A stretch of DNA of 64,000 bases from an uncultured Sphingomonadaceae bacterium (GTDB lineage Bacteria; Pseudomonadota; Alphaproteobacteria; Sphingomonadales; Sphingomonadaceae). The stretch is from assembly GCA_913060895.1 (NCBI GenBank), contig CAJXSN010000007.1, positions 62,001-126,000 on the forward strand, read 5' to 3'. The notes under the pieces are model-generated. The model was not told the origin of the DNA. It was given only the letters and a program-made list of their open reading frames with translations, and searched no databases. This document shows, piece after piece, positions 9,377-19,161 of this stretch; the first letter of the stretch is position 1, and each line of letters begins with the position of its first letter. Position numbers and translations under genes: made by a program.

Positions 9377-10390
9377 ATGACAACCTATTCCAAAACCCAC
9401 GCGCTGATGCAGCGCGGCATCGATTTTCTTGGCTGCGAGCATGCCGTTCTGTGCGGCGCGATGTCGTGGGTTTCCGAACGGGGTCTGGTTTCGGCCATTT
9501 CCAATGCGGGCGGCTTTGGCGTGATTGCCTGCGGGGCGATGACGCCCGAATTGCTCGATACAGAGATTACCGAGACGCGCGCACGAACGGACAAGCCGTT
9601 TGGCGTCAACCTCATCACCATGCACCCGCAGTTGATGGATCTGATCGGCGTGTGCGCCAAACACGGTGTCAGCCATGTGGTGCTGGCAGGCGGCATCCCG
9701 CCCAAGGGATCGGTCGAGAAAATCAAGGAGGGCGGGGCCAAGGTCATCGTTTTTGCCCCCACTCTGGCACTGGCGAAGAAGCTGCTGCGCTCTGGCGGCG
9801 ATGCCCTGGTGATCGAGGGGATGGAGGCGGGCGGCCATATCGGCCCTGTCTCCACCAGCGTGCTGGCGCAGGAATTCCTGCCGGTGCTGGCCGAGGATCA
9901 TCTGGTGTTCGTCGCAGGCGGCATCGGGCGGGGAGAGGCGATTGCAGGCTATCTGGAAATGGGCGCGGTCGGCGTGCAGCTGGGCACGCGCTTTGCCTGC
10001 GCCACCGAAAGCATCGCGCACGAGAATTTCAAGAAAGCGTTCTTCCGCGCCAATGCCCGCGATGCGGTGGCATCCGTTCAGGTCGATCCGCGCCTGCCGG
10101 TCATTCCCGTGCGCGCTTTGAAGAACAAGGGCACCGAGGAATTCACTGCCAAGCAGCGCGAAGTGGCCGGGCTGGTCGATACAGACGGCCTCGCCATGAT
10201 GGAGGCGCAGTTGCAGATCGAACATTACTGGGCAGGTGCGCTGCGCCGCGCAGTGGTGGATGGCGATGTGGAGAACGGATCGCTGATGGCCGGGCAATCG
10301 GTCGGCATGGTGAAGGCGGAAGAGCCGGTGGCCGACATCATGGCCGAACTGATGAACCAATGCGAAACGGCTCTGGGCGCACGGGGGTAG
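9377..10390 (+). CDS. Nitronate monooxygenase (2-nitropropane dioxygenase family)
   Basis: An FMN-dependent TIM-barrel enzyme that oxidises alkyl nitronates; many relatives detoxify propionate-3-nitronate. I take the ATG at 9377 ([19 protein letters not shown]), which matches the usual family N-terminus; a TTG at 9341 would add 12 unlikely residues. FMN phosphate-binding segments are visible: [20 protein letters not shown] and [13 protein letters not shown], and GMEAGGHIG in the middle carries the usual substrate-side His region. Length 337. It is followed 4 bases later by purU, and follows the restriction gene by 39 bases. Confidence 0.88.
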   Translation: MTTYSKTHALMQRGIDFLGCEHAVLCGAMSWVSERGLVSAISNAGGFGVIACGAMTPELLDTEITETRARTDKPFGVNLITMHPQLMDLIGVCAKHGVSHVVLAGGIPPKGSVEKIKEGGAKVIVFAPTLALAKKLLRSGGDALVIEGMEAGGHIGPVSTSVLAQEFLPVLAEDHLVFVAGGIGRGEAIAGYLEMGAVGVQLGTRFACATESIAHENFKKAFFRANARDAVASVQVDPRLPVIPVRALKNKGTEEFTAKQREVAGLVDTDGLAMMEAQLQIEHYWAGALRRAVVDGDVENGSLMAGQSVGMVKAEEPVADIMAELMNQCETALGARG

Positions 10391-10394
10391 GGCG

Positions 10395-11255
10395 ATGATT
10401 GCCCCCGGCAGCGGTGCGCTCGTCCTGACATTATCCTGCGCCGACCGGCCCGGGATCACTGCCAGAGTGACCTCTTTCCTGTTTGAAAATGGCGGCAATG
10501 TGCTGGAGGCCCAGCAATTCAACGATTGTGAGAACGACCGGTTTTTCATGCGGGTCGAATTCGATCCGAAGGGCTCCTCCACACCAGATCTGCGCGCCCG
10601 CTTTGCCGGTGTGGCGGGCGATTTCGGGATGGACTGGAAGCTGGCATCCCGGGACCGGCCCCGCCGGGTGCTGATCATGGTCAGCAAGTTCGATCATTGT
10701 CTGGCCGACCTGATCTATCGCTGGCGGATCGGGGAACTGGCGATCGATCCTGTGGCGATCGTTTCAAACCATCCCCACGCCGTGATCGGGGCGACGGATA
10801 CCGGCGACATCCCGTTTCATCACCTGCCCGTTACCCGCGAAACCCGGGCGGCCCAGGAGGCAGAAGTTCGGCGCATCGCAGATGATACGGATGCGGAACT
10901 GGTGGTGCTGGCGCGTTATATGCAGATATTGTCGGACGAACAGGCGGCGCATTTCAGCGGGCGCTGCATCAACATCCATCACTCTTTCCTGCCCGGTTTC
11001 AAGGGCGCGAAACCTTATCATCAGGCCCATGCCCGCGGGGTAAAGATGATCGGGGCGACTGCGCATTACGTGACCACCGATCTCGACGAAGGGCCGATTA
11101 TCCATCAGGCCGTGGAGCCGATCACCCATGCCGACCTGCCCGCCGCGCTGGTCCGCAAGGGCCGCGATATCGAACGGCGCGTTCTGGCAGAGGCAGTGCG
11201 CCTGCATGTCGAGGAACGGGTGGTGATGAACGGTGGCCGCACGGTGGTCTTTTGA
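10395..11255 (+). CDS. purU: Formyltetrahydrofolate deformylase PurU
   Basis: PurU hydrolyses 10-formyltetrahydrofolate to formate and tetrahydrofolate, balancing the one-carbon pool. The 286-residue product has an N-terminal ACT-like domain ([20 protein letters not shown]) and a C-terminal formyltransferase-fold domain. The latter shows [26 protein letters not shown] with the catalytic Asn/His, and [12 protein letters not shown] with the catalytic Asp. All three catalytic residues are present. It starts 4 bases after the nitronate monooxygenase stop and is probably cotranscribed with it. Confidence 0.95.
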   Translation: MIAPGSGALVLTLSCADRPGITARVTSFLFENGGNVLEAQQFNDCENDRFFMRVEFDPKGSSTPDLRARFAGVAGDFGMDWKLASRDRPRRVLIMVSKFDHCLADLIYRWRIGELAIDPVAIVSNHPHAVIGATDTGDIPFHHLPVTRETRAAQEAEVRRIADDTDAELVVLARYMQILSDEQAAHFSGRCINIHHSFLPGFKGAKPYHQAHARGVKMIGATAHYVTTDLDEGPIIHQAVEPITHADLPAALVRKGRDIERRVLAEAVRLHVEERVVMNGGRTVVF

Positions 11256-11279
11256 TACGGTGATGAAGGAAAGCATTCG

Positions 11280-12641
11280 ATGAACGGCAAGACCGCCAGA
11301 CCCAGAAAAACCGTATGGTCACGCGCGCGGGCGATGGCTGAAATGGCCCCGCCCGAGCGCAACCGCTACGTGGATTTCCTGCGCGGGCTGTCCATTCTGG
11401 CGGTGGTGGTCGGGCACTGGCTGGTGGCTGCGCCGTATGTGGACGGTGCCGGAGACGTCGTCGGCGGAAACCTGCTGGGCATCATCCCGTGGACGCAGTG
11501 GCTGACATGGGTGTTTCAGGTGATGCCGCTGTTCTTTCTGGTGGGCGGGTTTTCCAACGGGGTCAGCTGGTCATCCAACCGGCGCGAGGGGCAGACATAT
11601 TCGCACTGGTTCAGCAGCCGGTTCCGGCGGCTGATTTATCCGGTGCTGCCGCTGTTCGCAATCTGGACCGCAATTGCGATGTTCGGCACGCTGGCGGGGA
11701 TAGAGCGGGGCATCGTGGCGATGGCAGCGCAGCTTGCGCTGATCCCGGTGTGGTTCCTGTCGGTGTACATCATGGTCACGGCGGTCGTGCCGCTCTCCCA
11801 CGCGGCGTGGCGGCGATATGGCATGGGCTCTGTCGCGGCGCTGATCGCGTGTGCGGTGGCCGTCGATGCGGCGACATATCTGCTGGACGTGCCCTATATC
11901 AAATATACCAATTTCGCCTTCATCTGGGTGGCGATCCATCAGCTCGGCTATGCCTGGGGCGAAGGCAGGTTCGCCAATCCCGCCCGCGCGCTGGCAATGG
12001 CTGCGGCCGGGCTGGCCGCGCTGTTGCTGCTGGTGTTTGCCGGCCCGTATCCGGTGGCGATGATCGGCGTGCCGGGCAACACCATCACCAATTCCATGCC
12101 GCCCACCATCGCCCTGCTGGCACTGGGTATCGCGCAGGCAGGCATTGCACTGGCGCTGGAGCCGCAGGCGCGCCGGATGCTGGACAATATGCGCATCTGG
12201 ACCGGTGTGGTGCTGATCAACGGGATGATCATGAGCGTCTATCTGTGGCATCTCACCGCTTTCGTGCTGGTTCTGGTGGCAGCATGGCTGCTGGGCGGCG
12301 TGGGGCTGGGGGTGGAACCGGGCGGGGCCGCATGGTGGCTCACCCGGCCTGTCTGGTTCGCGCTGTATATCGCGCTTACCCTGCCGCTGGTGATGCTGTT
12401 CGCACGGTATGAACAGGCGGGCGCCAATCCGAAGGCTGCGGGTAAAGGGGATGTGCCGCACTGGCGGCTGTTGCTGGGCTTGATCCTCGCCTGCATTGGT
12501 CTGGGCGCGACCGCCGTGCTCAGCATTGCGACCCCCAATGGCGTTCTCGGCGTGCGGTTCTGGATCGTTATCCTGCCGTTTATCGGCGGGGCGCTGGTCC
12601 GGTTCGGCACGCTGTATGACTGGACTGCAAAACGCACATAA
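11280..12641 (+). CDS. Acyltransferase 3 family membrane protein
   Basis: A 453-residue polytopic membrane protein. The first segment has RNRYVDFLRGLSILAVVVGHW, the acyltransferase-3 motif with Arg and the conserved His near residue 46. About ten hydrophobic helices follow (for example AALIACAVAVDAATYLL and LLGLILACIGLGATAVLSIA). Members O-acetylate cell-surface polysaccharides or lipids, with the donor in the cytoplasm. There is a clear AAGGAAAG ribosome site. The acceptor molecule cannot be deduced, and flanking genes are not glycan genes. A start at Met19 or Met22 is possible. Confidence 0.85.
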   Translation: MNGKTARPRKTVWSRARAMAEMAPPERNRYVDFLRGLSILAVVVGHWLVAAPYVDGAGDVVGGNLLGIIPWTQWLTWVFQVMPLFFLVGGFSNGVSWSSNRREGQTYSHWFSSRFRRLIYPVLPLFAIWTAIAMFGTLAGIERGIVAMAAQLALIPVWFLSVYIMVTAVVPLSHAAWRRYGMGSVAALIACAVAVDAATYLLDVPYIKYTNFAFIWVAIHQLGYAWGEGRFANPARALAMAAAGLAALLLLVFAGPYPVAMIGVPGNTITNSMPPTIALLALGIAQAGIALALEPQARRMLDNMRIWTGVVLINGMIMSVYLWHLTAFVLVLVAAWLLGGVGLGVEPGGAAWWLTRPVWFALYIALTLPLVMLFARYEQAGANPKAAGKGDVPHWRLLLGLILACIGLGATAVLSIATPNGVLGVRFWIVILPFIGGALVRFGTLYDWTAKRT

Positions 12642-12668
12642 CAGAATGAAATTACAGGAGAGAAAGCG

Positions 12669-13448
12669 ATGACCACCAATTCCAAAGGCCCCGATCTTTC
12701 AGGACGTGTTGCGCTGGTCACAGGCGCTTCCTCCGGCTTCGGAGAGCGGTTTGCGAGGGTGCTCGCGGCGCATGGTGCGGCGGTCGTGCTGGCTGCGCGC
12801 CGGGTCGACCGGCTGGAGGCATTGGCGGACGAAATCCGCGAGAGCGGCGGCAAGGCATTGCCTGTAGAAATGGATGCAACCGATGCAGAGGCGCTGGTGG
12901 CGGCTGTGGAGGCAGGCGAGCAGGCGTTCGGCACGGTCGATATTCTGGTCAACAATGCCGGCATTCCCGATGCCCAGCGCGCCCATAAGATGAGCCTGGA
13001 ACTGACTGACCGCGTGCTCGGCGTGAACCTGCGCGCGCCGTGGGTGCTGTCCTGCGAGGTGGCCCGGCGGCTGATCGCGGCGAAGAAACCGGGGCGGATC
13101 GTCAATATCTCCAGCACCGCGCATTACCGCTATGATGGCGGCGGCGCGGCGCTGTATGCGGTGACCAAAACCGCCATTGCCCGCATGACCGAGACGCTGA
13201 GCGTCGAATGGGCCTACGCCCATATCAACGTCAACGCGATTGCGCCGGGAATGTTCGTGACAGAGATGACCGACGGTATGTTCGAACGCATTGGCGATCC
13301 GCGCCCGGGGCTTGCCCGCCAGCGCGTGCCGGAACCCGACGGGCTGGACACATCGCTACTGTATCTGGTCGATCCCGCCAGCGAATGCGTGACCGGCGCA
13401 GTGATTAAGGTGGATGACGGGCAGAGCGCGCGGATGGTTTTGAAGTAG
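12669..13448 (+). CDS. Short-chain dehydrogenase/reductase
   Basis: A classical 259-residue SDR oxidoreductase. It has the dinucleotide-binding TGASSGFGERFARV at residues 18-31, NNAG near 97-100, the catalytic Ser in NISSTAHYR, and the active-site YAVTK. R40/R41 after LAARRVD suggests NADP(H) preference. Substrate unknown. A CAGGAGAG ribosome site precedes the ATG. The remnant of a VOC enzyme follows directly, suggesting a once-larger operon. Confidence 0.9.
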   Translation: MTTNSKGPDLSGRVALVTGASSGFGERFARVLAAHGAAVVLAARRVDRLEALADEIRESGGKALPVEMDATDAEALVAAVEAGEQAFGTVDILVNNAGIPDAQRAHKMSLELTDRVLGVNLRAPWVLSCEVARRLIAAKKPGRIVNISSTAHYRYDGGGAALYAVTKTAIARMTETLSVEWAYAHINVNAIAPGMFVTEMTDGMFERIGDPRPGLARQRVPEPDGLDTSLLYLVDPASECVTGAVIKVDDGQSARMVLK

Positions 13449-13452
13449 GGGA

Positions 13453-13903
13453 ATACCAAGTATCGTCGAGCGGCTGGACCATGTAAACATCATCACCGAC
13501 AAGTTGGCCGAAACCGCGCGCTTCTATGCCGACTGCTCGATTTGGAAGAACGCGACGGACCGCAGCCGCTAAAGCCGGAGCAAGTGCGCTGGATGGTTGA
13601 TGCGAGCGGCATCGCTGTGCTGCATCTCAATTCGGTCGACTGCCCCCGCGCCTATGACCGCGAAGCGGTGCGGTGCGGGGGACCGGCGCGATCAACAACA
13701 TCGTCCTGCGCTGCGGCGAGTTCGACATCGTAAGGGTCCCGCTGGACAGACGCGGGGCGGAGTACACAGTCAACGATCTGAGCGGGATCGGGCTGTGGCA
13801 GATTTTCACCGCCGACCCGAACAATGTACTGCTGGAGCTGAACTTCTTTGAGGCTGGTCGGCGTTGGGCTGAGGTACGAGTAGCTAACCGGTATTGCCTT
13901 TAG
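13453..13903 (+). pseudogene. Broken VOC/glyoxalase family gene
   Basis: Three pieces in three frames read as one vicinal-oxygen-chelate protein. IVERLDHVNIITDKLAETARFYAD starts at 13462. LEERDGPQPLKPEQVRWMV with IAVLHLNSVDCPRAYD follows after a one-base loss near 13532. After a second shift near 13670-13690 comes GTGAINNIVLRC with GLWQIFTADPNNVLLELNF. The metal-binding His (LDHVN) and Glu (ELNFFE) positions of a glyoxalase fold survive in separate frames. An ATA at 13453 may be a decayed ATG. The gene cannot make a full product as read, so it is a pseudogene unless both shifts are sequencing errors. Confidence 0.8.
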
Positions 13904-14865
13904 TCCATCTTACGCAGCGGTTTGATTGATTGAAAACCTCGTGTCTTTTTAAATGCCATCGTGTGTACGAAATTGGCCATGGAGTCCGAAGGATCGAGAT
14001 TTGCCAAATTCAGCCCTTCGTAGGTCGGTCGAACGAAAAAAACCGAAAGTATCGGTGTTTTCGACAGGTGGCCGGTCGATGAGTCAAGCATTGTCGTGCA
14101 AGCGGTGACATGACAATCGTTGACCGGGAGAACTCCAAAAATATCACCTGCAAGCCTTAGGGCCACGCTGCAGACGTAGTCTTGATAGAGCTCGTTAAAC
14201 TCACCTTTTGGCATCTTAGTTTCTGAAAGCTTGCCGCTTGCTAACTGCTTGCGTCGAAACCTTGGGACAATAGCCTCTGCGTCCCCAACATGTCCAATGA
14301 CGTGTATTTTACTATCTTCAATATGAAAGGTTACCGTCTTTCCGAGTAGATCTTCGGCGCCCGAATATAGCTCAGTAAGAACATCGCGATAGGCGGTTGC
14401 GTCCCCATCCAAGACCCTGCTTGCAAGGTCGCGGTCAGATTGAAATTCAGTTAATTTTCTCTGAAATTCATCTTCTTCGACAGCATATGAGCGGCTGTCT
14501 TTTAGTCGGGCTTCGACCAGCTGGTTCTCCAAACTTTCTCTGCGCTTGTCACTCCCCCCGCTTAGGAAGTCCCAAAATCTCGGCATGAAATCGCTAAGTG
14601 CAGCCTGCGCCGCGAGTTCTTGCTCAACAGACTTTTGGGGAGCCAATGGCTCTGCACGGTTACGAAGTGACATCCAATCAATGTCGTCAGCTCGGTTTGC
14701 GTGGACATTTACGATGTTCCGTAAATGCGCCTTCCAAGCTCTAACGGCATCCCAAGCAGCGTCGGCTTCTTGGGCCTTGTGTTCCGTTTTCCTGCGTCGC
14801 TCAGCGTCGCGTTCTGCTGCGCGCATGGCTGCAGAAACTGATCGAACGGTGCCTTTCCAACCCAA
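13900..14865 (-). CDS. Conserved hypothetical protein with basic coiled-coil N-terminus
   Basis: A 321-residue cytoplasmic protein I cannot assign. It starts with TTG after a GAGGGG ribosome site. The beginning GWKGTVRSVSAAMRAAERDAERRRK looks like a recurring N-terminus of an unnamed bacterial family, which supports the TTG over an ATG at 14826. A charged helical, probably coiled-coil region spans about residues 10-150. A beta-rich C-terminal part (VTFHIEDSKIHVIGHVGDAE, and ILSVFFVRPTYEGLNL) follows. It lies 12 bases downstream of the PQQ dehydrogenase gene on the same strand, but the link may be accidental. Confidence 0.6.
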   Translation of the reverse strand: MGWKGTVRSVSAAMRAAERDAERRRKTEHKAQEADAAWDAVRAWKAHLRNIVNVHANRADDIDWMSLRNRAEPLAPQKSVEQELAAQAALSDFMPRFWDFLSGGSDKRRESLENQLVEARLKDSRSYAVEEDEFQRKLTEFQSDRDLASRVLDGDATAYRDVLTELYSGAEDLLGKTVTFHIEDSKIHVIGHVGDAEAIVPRFRRKQLASGKLSETKMPKGEFNELYQDYVCSVALRLAGDIFGVLPVNDCHVTACTTMLDSSTGHLSKTPILSVFFVRPTYEGLNLANLDPSDSMANFVHTMAFKKTRGFQSIKPLRKMD

Positions 14866-14877
14866 GTGCTTATCCCC

Positions 14878-17022
14878 TCACTCCATCGCTTTATCCTCGT
14901 TTGCACGCTTGATCACGTATTCGCGGATCGCGTCCATTTCGTCTTTGGTCAGGCTGGCCTTGAAGCTGGCCATGCCGTTATCCTGCAAGATGCCATCATG
15001 AACCACGCTGAGCCATGCGCCCTTGTTGCCCAGCGTGCCTGAGCGGCGAAGGTCGGGCAGGACGGTGCTGCCAACCGCGCCCGGTGCGTGGCACACGGAG
15101 CAATAGCGGCCGTATTTTGCCTTACCCAGCGCGATCACTTCGGGTGTGGCCCGAGATGGCGGCGGGTCGAGCGGGATGTCGGCCAGTGCGGGCGGTGGGG
15201 GCAATTCGCCCTCCGCGCCCAGTTTGAACACCAGCAGGCGCGATACATTGCGGACCGGGGCCTTGTTGGCAATCAAGCCGCCATCGACGGTGAGCGCATA
15301 GGCACCGCCCCAACCGGCCAGCACTGCGACATATTGTTCGCCGTCCACGGTGTAGGTGACGGGCGGGGCAACGATGCCGGTTTGCGCGGCGAAGCTCCAT
15401 AACTCGGTGCCATCTGCGGCATTGAACGCCTTCAGGTCGCTGCCTGCGGTGCCCTGAAAGACAAGGCCGCCCGCTGTCGCCAGCAATCCGCCATTCCACG
15501 GGCCGGGATGTTCCACAGTCCAGCGGGCTTTCTTGGCCACCGGATCCCACGCAATCAGCATGCCGCGCAATGATCCGGCCACTTGCTTGCGGAAGCCCAG
15601 ATCCGGCGGCAGATCGCTAGCGCCCAGATCGAAGCCGATGTTGAAACCGCGCGCGCGGTCAGGCTTCCAGTTCTCCTGCGGGGAATACACCATCCCTGCT
15701 TCGAAAGCCGGTATGTAAACCAGGTTCTCGCCCGGGTGATAGGCCATCGGATGCCAGTTATGGCCGCCCAGCGCGCCCGGTGTGACCGTTGCTGGCTGGC
15801 CGGTCTTGTCGATCCGCGTTTCGGGGTTTTCGATCGGGCGGCCCGTTTCGGGGTCGATACCGGTCGCCCAGTTCACGGTTACATAGGGATCGCCGCTGAT
15901 AAATTCGCCCGTCGCGCGGTCGAGCACGTAGAAGAAGCCGTTCTTGGGCGCCTGCATCAGCACCTGCCGTTCGCGTCCGTCGATTTCCATATCCGCCAGC
16001 ATGATGTGTTGCGTGGCGGTAAAATCCCATGTTTCGCCCGGCGTGGTCTGGTAATGCCAGACATATTCGCCGGTGGAGGGCCGGATGGCGACGATACTGG
16101 AGAGGTAGAGGTTGTCACCTTCGCCTTTGCCGTCTTCGCCGGGGCTGCGATAGGCACGGTTCCACGGGGAGCCATTGCCGACGCCGATATACATCAGGTC
16201 CAGATCGGCGTCATACGCCATCGCGTCCCATACGGTGCCGCCGCCGCCAATGCCGTCTTCACCGGCCAGCGTGTCGCCGCTCCATGTTTTGGCCGCGTCC
16301 TGCAGATAAGCGTCGGAGTCTTCGCCCTCGGTTCCATCGGGCACGGTGTAGAAGCGCCAGACTTCTTCACCATCCACTGCATCATAGGCCGCGACATAGC
16401 CGCGCACGCCAAATTCTGCGCCGCCATTGCCGATGATGACTTTGCCATCGATGACGCGCGGTGCGCCGGTAATGGTGTAGCTCTTGGTCTGGTCGACCGT
16501 GACGGTTTCCCAGATCACATCGCCGGTGTCACGATCCAGAGCGATCAGACGTCCGTCCAGCGTGCCCAGAAATAGCCGGTCACCCCATGCCGCCATACCG
16601 CGGTTCACCACGTCGCAGCATGCCTTCACGGCGGTTTCGCCGGGCACTTCGGGGTCGAAGCTCCACAGCGGCTCGCCGGTGGCGGCGTCATACGCTTTCA
16701 CCTTGCTCCACGCGGTGGTCAGATACATCTTGCCGTCCATCACCAGCGGCGTGGCTTCCTGGCCGCGCGCAGTGTCCATATCGGCGGACCATTCCAGACC
16801 CAGCTTGCCGACATTTTCGGTGCTGATCTGGGCGAGGGGGGAGAAGCGCTGTTCTTCGTAATTGCGGCCGTAGGAAATCCAGTTGGCCCCGTCGGCCTGC
16901 GCATTCAGCAGGCGGGCGCCGTCGATCCCGCCATTGGCAGCAGGATCATAGCTCTCGCCGCATGATCCCAGCGAGAGGGCCATCAGACCGGCTACAAGCG
17001 CAGTGCGCGCAAATTTTCTCAT
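14878..17022 (-). CDS. PQQ-dependent quinohemoprotein alcohol dehydrogenase, lipoprotein
   Basis: A periplasmic, lipid-anchored dehydrogenase passing electrons from an alcohol or aldehyde to a cytochrome. The lipobox is LSLGSC with Cys21. Eight-bladed propeller repeats follow, with the vicinal cysteines ACCDVV (135-136) that lie by PQQ, Glu203 (GGAEFG) for metal binding, and catalytic Asp333 in TWDFT. The residue two after the Asp is Thr, not Asp, so a calcium form rather than a lanthanide form is expected. The C-terminus has a fused cytochrome c domain with CSVCH and a late GMASFKASL methionine. A GGGAGAGGG ribosome site precedes the ATG. Substrate unknown. Confidence 0.92.
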   Translation of the reverse strand: MRKFARTALVAGLMALSLGSCGESYDPAANGGIDGARLLNAQADGANWISYGRNYEEQRFSPLAQISTENVGKLGLEWSADMDTARGQEATPLVMDGKMYLTTAWSKVKAYDAATGEPLWSFDPEVPGETAVKACCDVVNRGMAAWGDRLFLGTLDGRLIALDRDTGDVIWETVTVDQTKSYTITGAPRVIDGKVIIGNGGAEFGVRGYVAAYDAVDGEEVWRFYTVPDGTEGEDSDAYLQDAAKTWSGDTLAGEDGIGGGGTVWDAMAYDADLDLMYIGVGNGSPWNRAYRSPGEDGKGEGDNLYLSSIVAIRPSTGEYVWHYQTTPGETWDFTATQHIMLADMEIDGRERQVLMQAPKNGFFYVLDRATGEFISGDPYVTVNWATGIDPETGRPIENPETRIDKTGQPATVTPGALGGHNWHPMAYHPGENLVYIPAFEAGMVYSPQENWKPDRARGFNIGFDLGASDLPPDLGFRKQVAGSLRGMLIAWDPVAKKARWTVEHPGPWNGGLLATAGGLVFQGTAGSDLKAFNAADGTELWSFAAQTGIVAPPVTYTVDGEQYVAVLAGWGGAYALTVDGGLIANKAPVRNVSRLLVFKLGAEGELPPPPALADIPLDPPPSRATPEVIALGKAKYGRYCSVCHAPGAVGSTVLPDLRRSGTLGNKGAWLSVVHDGILQDNGMASFKASLTKDEMDAIREYVIKRANEDKAME

Positions 17023-17191
17023 ATGTTTTTCCCTCTCCCACTCCGTATAAATGGAGCCAGCACCTTTTAGGTCGCTTTATGAAACCCTTTCTGCCGTGTG
17101 ATACGCCACTTGTCCATCACCACATTCGGTCGACCTTGTGCGGCGCTGGGGAAAGGCTAGGTTCCGGTCATCAAAAAAGGATACCCAGCAC

Positions 17192-18082
17192 ATGTGCGAT
17201 GAAAACGATCTGTCTGCTCTTCCTAAGCCCAATCCCCATTGGCAGCTGACGCGCAGGCAATTCGGGGCAGGCACAGGAGCTTTCGCCTTGGCCGCCTGCA
17301 CCGGAATGGCGAGCGAGGAGCAAGACGCTCCCACGGCCAGCGGCCTTGTCGAAAACACGGTTGTAATAGACACGCCCGATGGCGATGCGGATGCGTTCTT
17401 CGTTCACCCTGCAAGCGGTCGGTACCCGGCAGTTATTTTTTGGCCCGACATTGCGGGCCTGCGCGAAGCGAAGCGGATCATGGCGCGGCGGCTGGCGAGC
17501 GAAGGTTATGCCGTGATAGTGGTCAATCCGTATTACCGCGATGTGGCGGGCGAACAGTTTGCCGATTTCCCGGCCTTCCGCGCAAACGGGGGTTTCGAGA
17601 AAGTCGGCCCGTGGCGCGACAAGCTGTCGAGCGAAGCCGTGATGCGCGATGCCGGTGCCTTGGCCGGGTGGCTGGATGGGCAGGAGGCCGTGGACACGGC
17701 GCGCGGTATCGGCAGCCAGGGGTACTGCATGGGCGGACCATTCACGGTGTACAGTGCAGCCTCGGTGCCTGCCCGCGTGAAGGCTGCGGCCAGTTTTCAT
17801 GGCGGAGGCCTTGTGCGCGATGACGAACAGAGCCCGCACCGCCTGCTGACGGGAACGCCGGATACAGGATACCTCTTCGCCATCGCGCAGAACGATGACG
17901 AGAAAGCGCCGGGAGACAAGGTGGCTCTGCGTCAGGCCGCGGCTGCGGCGGGCGTTGCTGCCGAGGTCGAGGTCTATGCCGGCGATCATGGATGGTGCGT
18001 GCTTGACAGCCCTGCATACCACAAGGAAGCGGCAGAACGCGCATGGGGCCGCCTGCTGGCACTGTATTCCGCCAATCTGTAA
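17192..18082 (+). CDS. Dienelactone hydrolase family protein, predicted Tat lipoprotein
   Basis: An alpha/beta hydrolase of the dienelactone hydrolase type. The ATG at 17192 is preferred over an upstream in-frame start because of an AAAAAAGGA site and because it yields a signal with a twin-arginine motif, LTRRQFGAGTGAFALAAC, ending in a lipobox. The catalytic triad is visible: Cys in GSQGYCMGGPFTVYS, Asp in AQNDDEKAPGD, and His in GDHGWC. Export is unusual for classical cytoplasmic DLH enzymes, so a periplasmic ester or lactone is the likely target. It is divergent from the PQQ dehydrogenase, which could supply a lactone or aldehyde; that link is speculation. Confidence 0.85.
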   Translation: MCDENDLSALPKPNPHWQLTRRQFGAGTGAFALAACTGMASEEQDAPTASGLVENTVVIDTPDGDADAFFVHPASGRYPAVIFWPDIAGLREAKRIMARRLASEGYAVIVVNPYYRDVAGEQFADFPAFRANGGFEKVGPWRDKLSSEAVMRDAGALAGWLDGQEAVDTARGIGSQGYCMGGPFTVYSAASVPARVKAAASFHGGGLVRDDEQSPHRLLTGTPDTGYLFAIAQNDDEKAPGDKVALRQAAAAAGVAAEVEVYAGDHGWCVLDSPAYHKEAAERAWGRLLALYSANL

Positions 18083-18156
18083 TTCCTGCCCTGCACCTCA
18101 TCCGCTTGGCGGTTCGCCCCCGCTAGGCTAGGCTTACGATCAAGGAGTTATTGCGT

Positions 18157-19152
18157 ATGGAAATTCTGCTCGGACTGGTCGTCTTTGTCCTGATCGTCTT
18201 CATCCTGCTGGGCGTGCGCGTGGTGCGTCAGGGCTTTGTTTATACGATCGAACGGCTGGGCAAATTCACCCTCGCCGCCAATCCCGGTCTGCACCTGATC
18301 ATACCCTTCGTCGACCGCGTGGGGCACAAGATCAACATGATGGAGCAGGTGCTGGATATTCCGGGTCAGGAAATAATCACCGCCGATAACGCGATGGTCG
18401 GCGTGGATGCAGTTGTGTTCTTTCAAGTGCTGGACGCAGCGAAGGCGGCCTACGAAGTTTCTGGCCTGCAAAACGCGATCATGGCGCTGACCACCACGAA
18501 CCTGCGCACCGTAATGGGCAGCATGGATCTGGATGAAACACTGTCCAAGCGGGACGAGATCAACGCCCGCCTGCTCAGCGTGGTGGACCATGCGACGTCT
18601 CCGTGGGGAATCAAGATCACACGCGTGGAGATCAAGGATATCCGTCCGCCGCTCGATATCAGCGAAGCGATGGCCCGCCAGATGAAGGCAGAGCGTCTGA
18701 AGCGTGCCGAAATCCTGGAAGCGGAAGGCGACCGTGCCTCCAATATCCTGCGCGCAGAAGGCGACAAGCAATCTGCCATTCTGAAGGCCGAGGGCAAGCG
18801 CGAAGCGGCCTTCCGCGATGCCGAGGCGCGCGAGCGTGAAGCCGAAGCCGAGGCCAAAGCAACGCAGCTGGTTTCCGATGCCATCGCCACATCGGGCAGC
18901 CAGGCGATCAATTATTTCGTTGCGCAGGAATACACGAAAGCCGTGGGCAAATTTGCCGACAGCCCCAATGCCAAGACAATCCTGTTTCCGGTGGAAGCGA
19001 CCCAGCTGATCGGCTCTCTCGGTGGTATCGGAGAGCTTGTGAAGGACGCAGTGGGCGAAGGTCTGATCAATTCTTCAGCCAATGCCAGCGGCACTCCGAT
19101 CCCGAAAGACCGGACGAAAGCAAGCGCTCCCCGCTCTGGCGACGGGCGTTAG
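18157..19152 (+). CDS. SPFH/band 7 family protein (QmcA/slipin-like)
   Basis: The product has an N-terminal membrane anchor ([23 protein letters not shown]). A band 7 domain follows ([19 protein letters not shown] through [12 protein letters not shown]). A long charged coiled coil rich in Glu/Ala/Arg comes next (about residues 175-235), then a flexible tail. Such proteins form ring-like membrane scaffolds thought to organise microdomains and proteases such as FtsH. The ATG at 18157 sits 9 bases from AAGGAG; a TTG 6 bases earlier is too close. It precedes an nfeD gene by 9 bases, the standard pairing of this family. Confidence 0.93.
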   Translation: MEILLGLVVFVLIVFILLGVRVVRQGFVYTIERLGKFTLAANPGLHLIIPFVDRVGHKINMMEQVLDIPGQEIITADNAMVGVDAVVFFQVLDAAKAAYEVSGLQNAIMALTTTNLRTVMGSMDLDETLSKRDEINARLLSVVDHATSPWGIKITRVEIKDIRPPLDISEAMARQMKAERLKRAEILEAEGDRASNILRAEGDKQSAILKAEGKREAAFRDAEAREREAEAEAKATQLVSDAIATSGSQAINYFVAQEYTKAVGKFADSPNAKTILFPVEATQLIGSLGGIGELVKDAVGEGLINSSANASGTPIPKDRTKASAPRSGDGR

Positions 19153-19161
19153 AGCGGCCCC

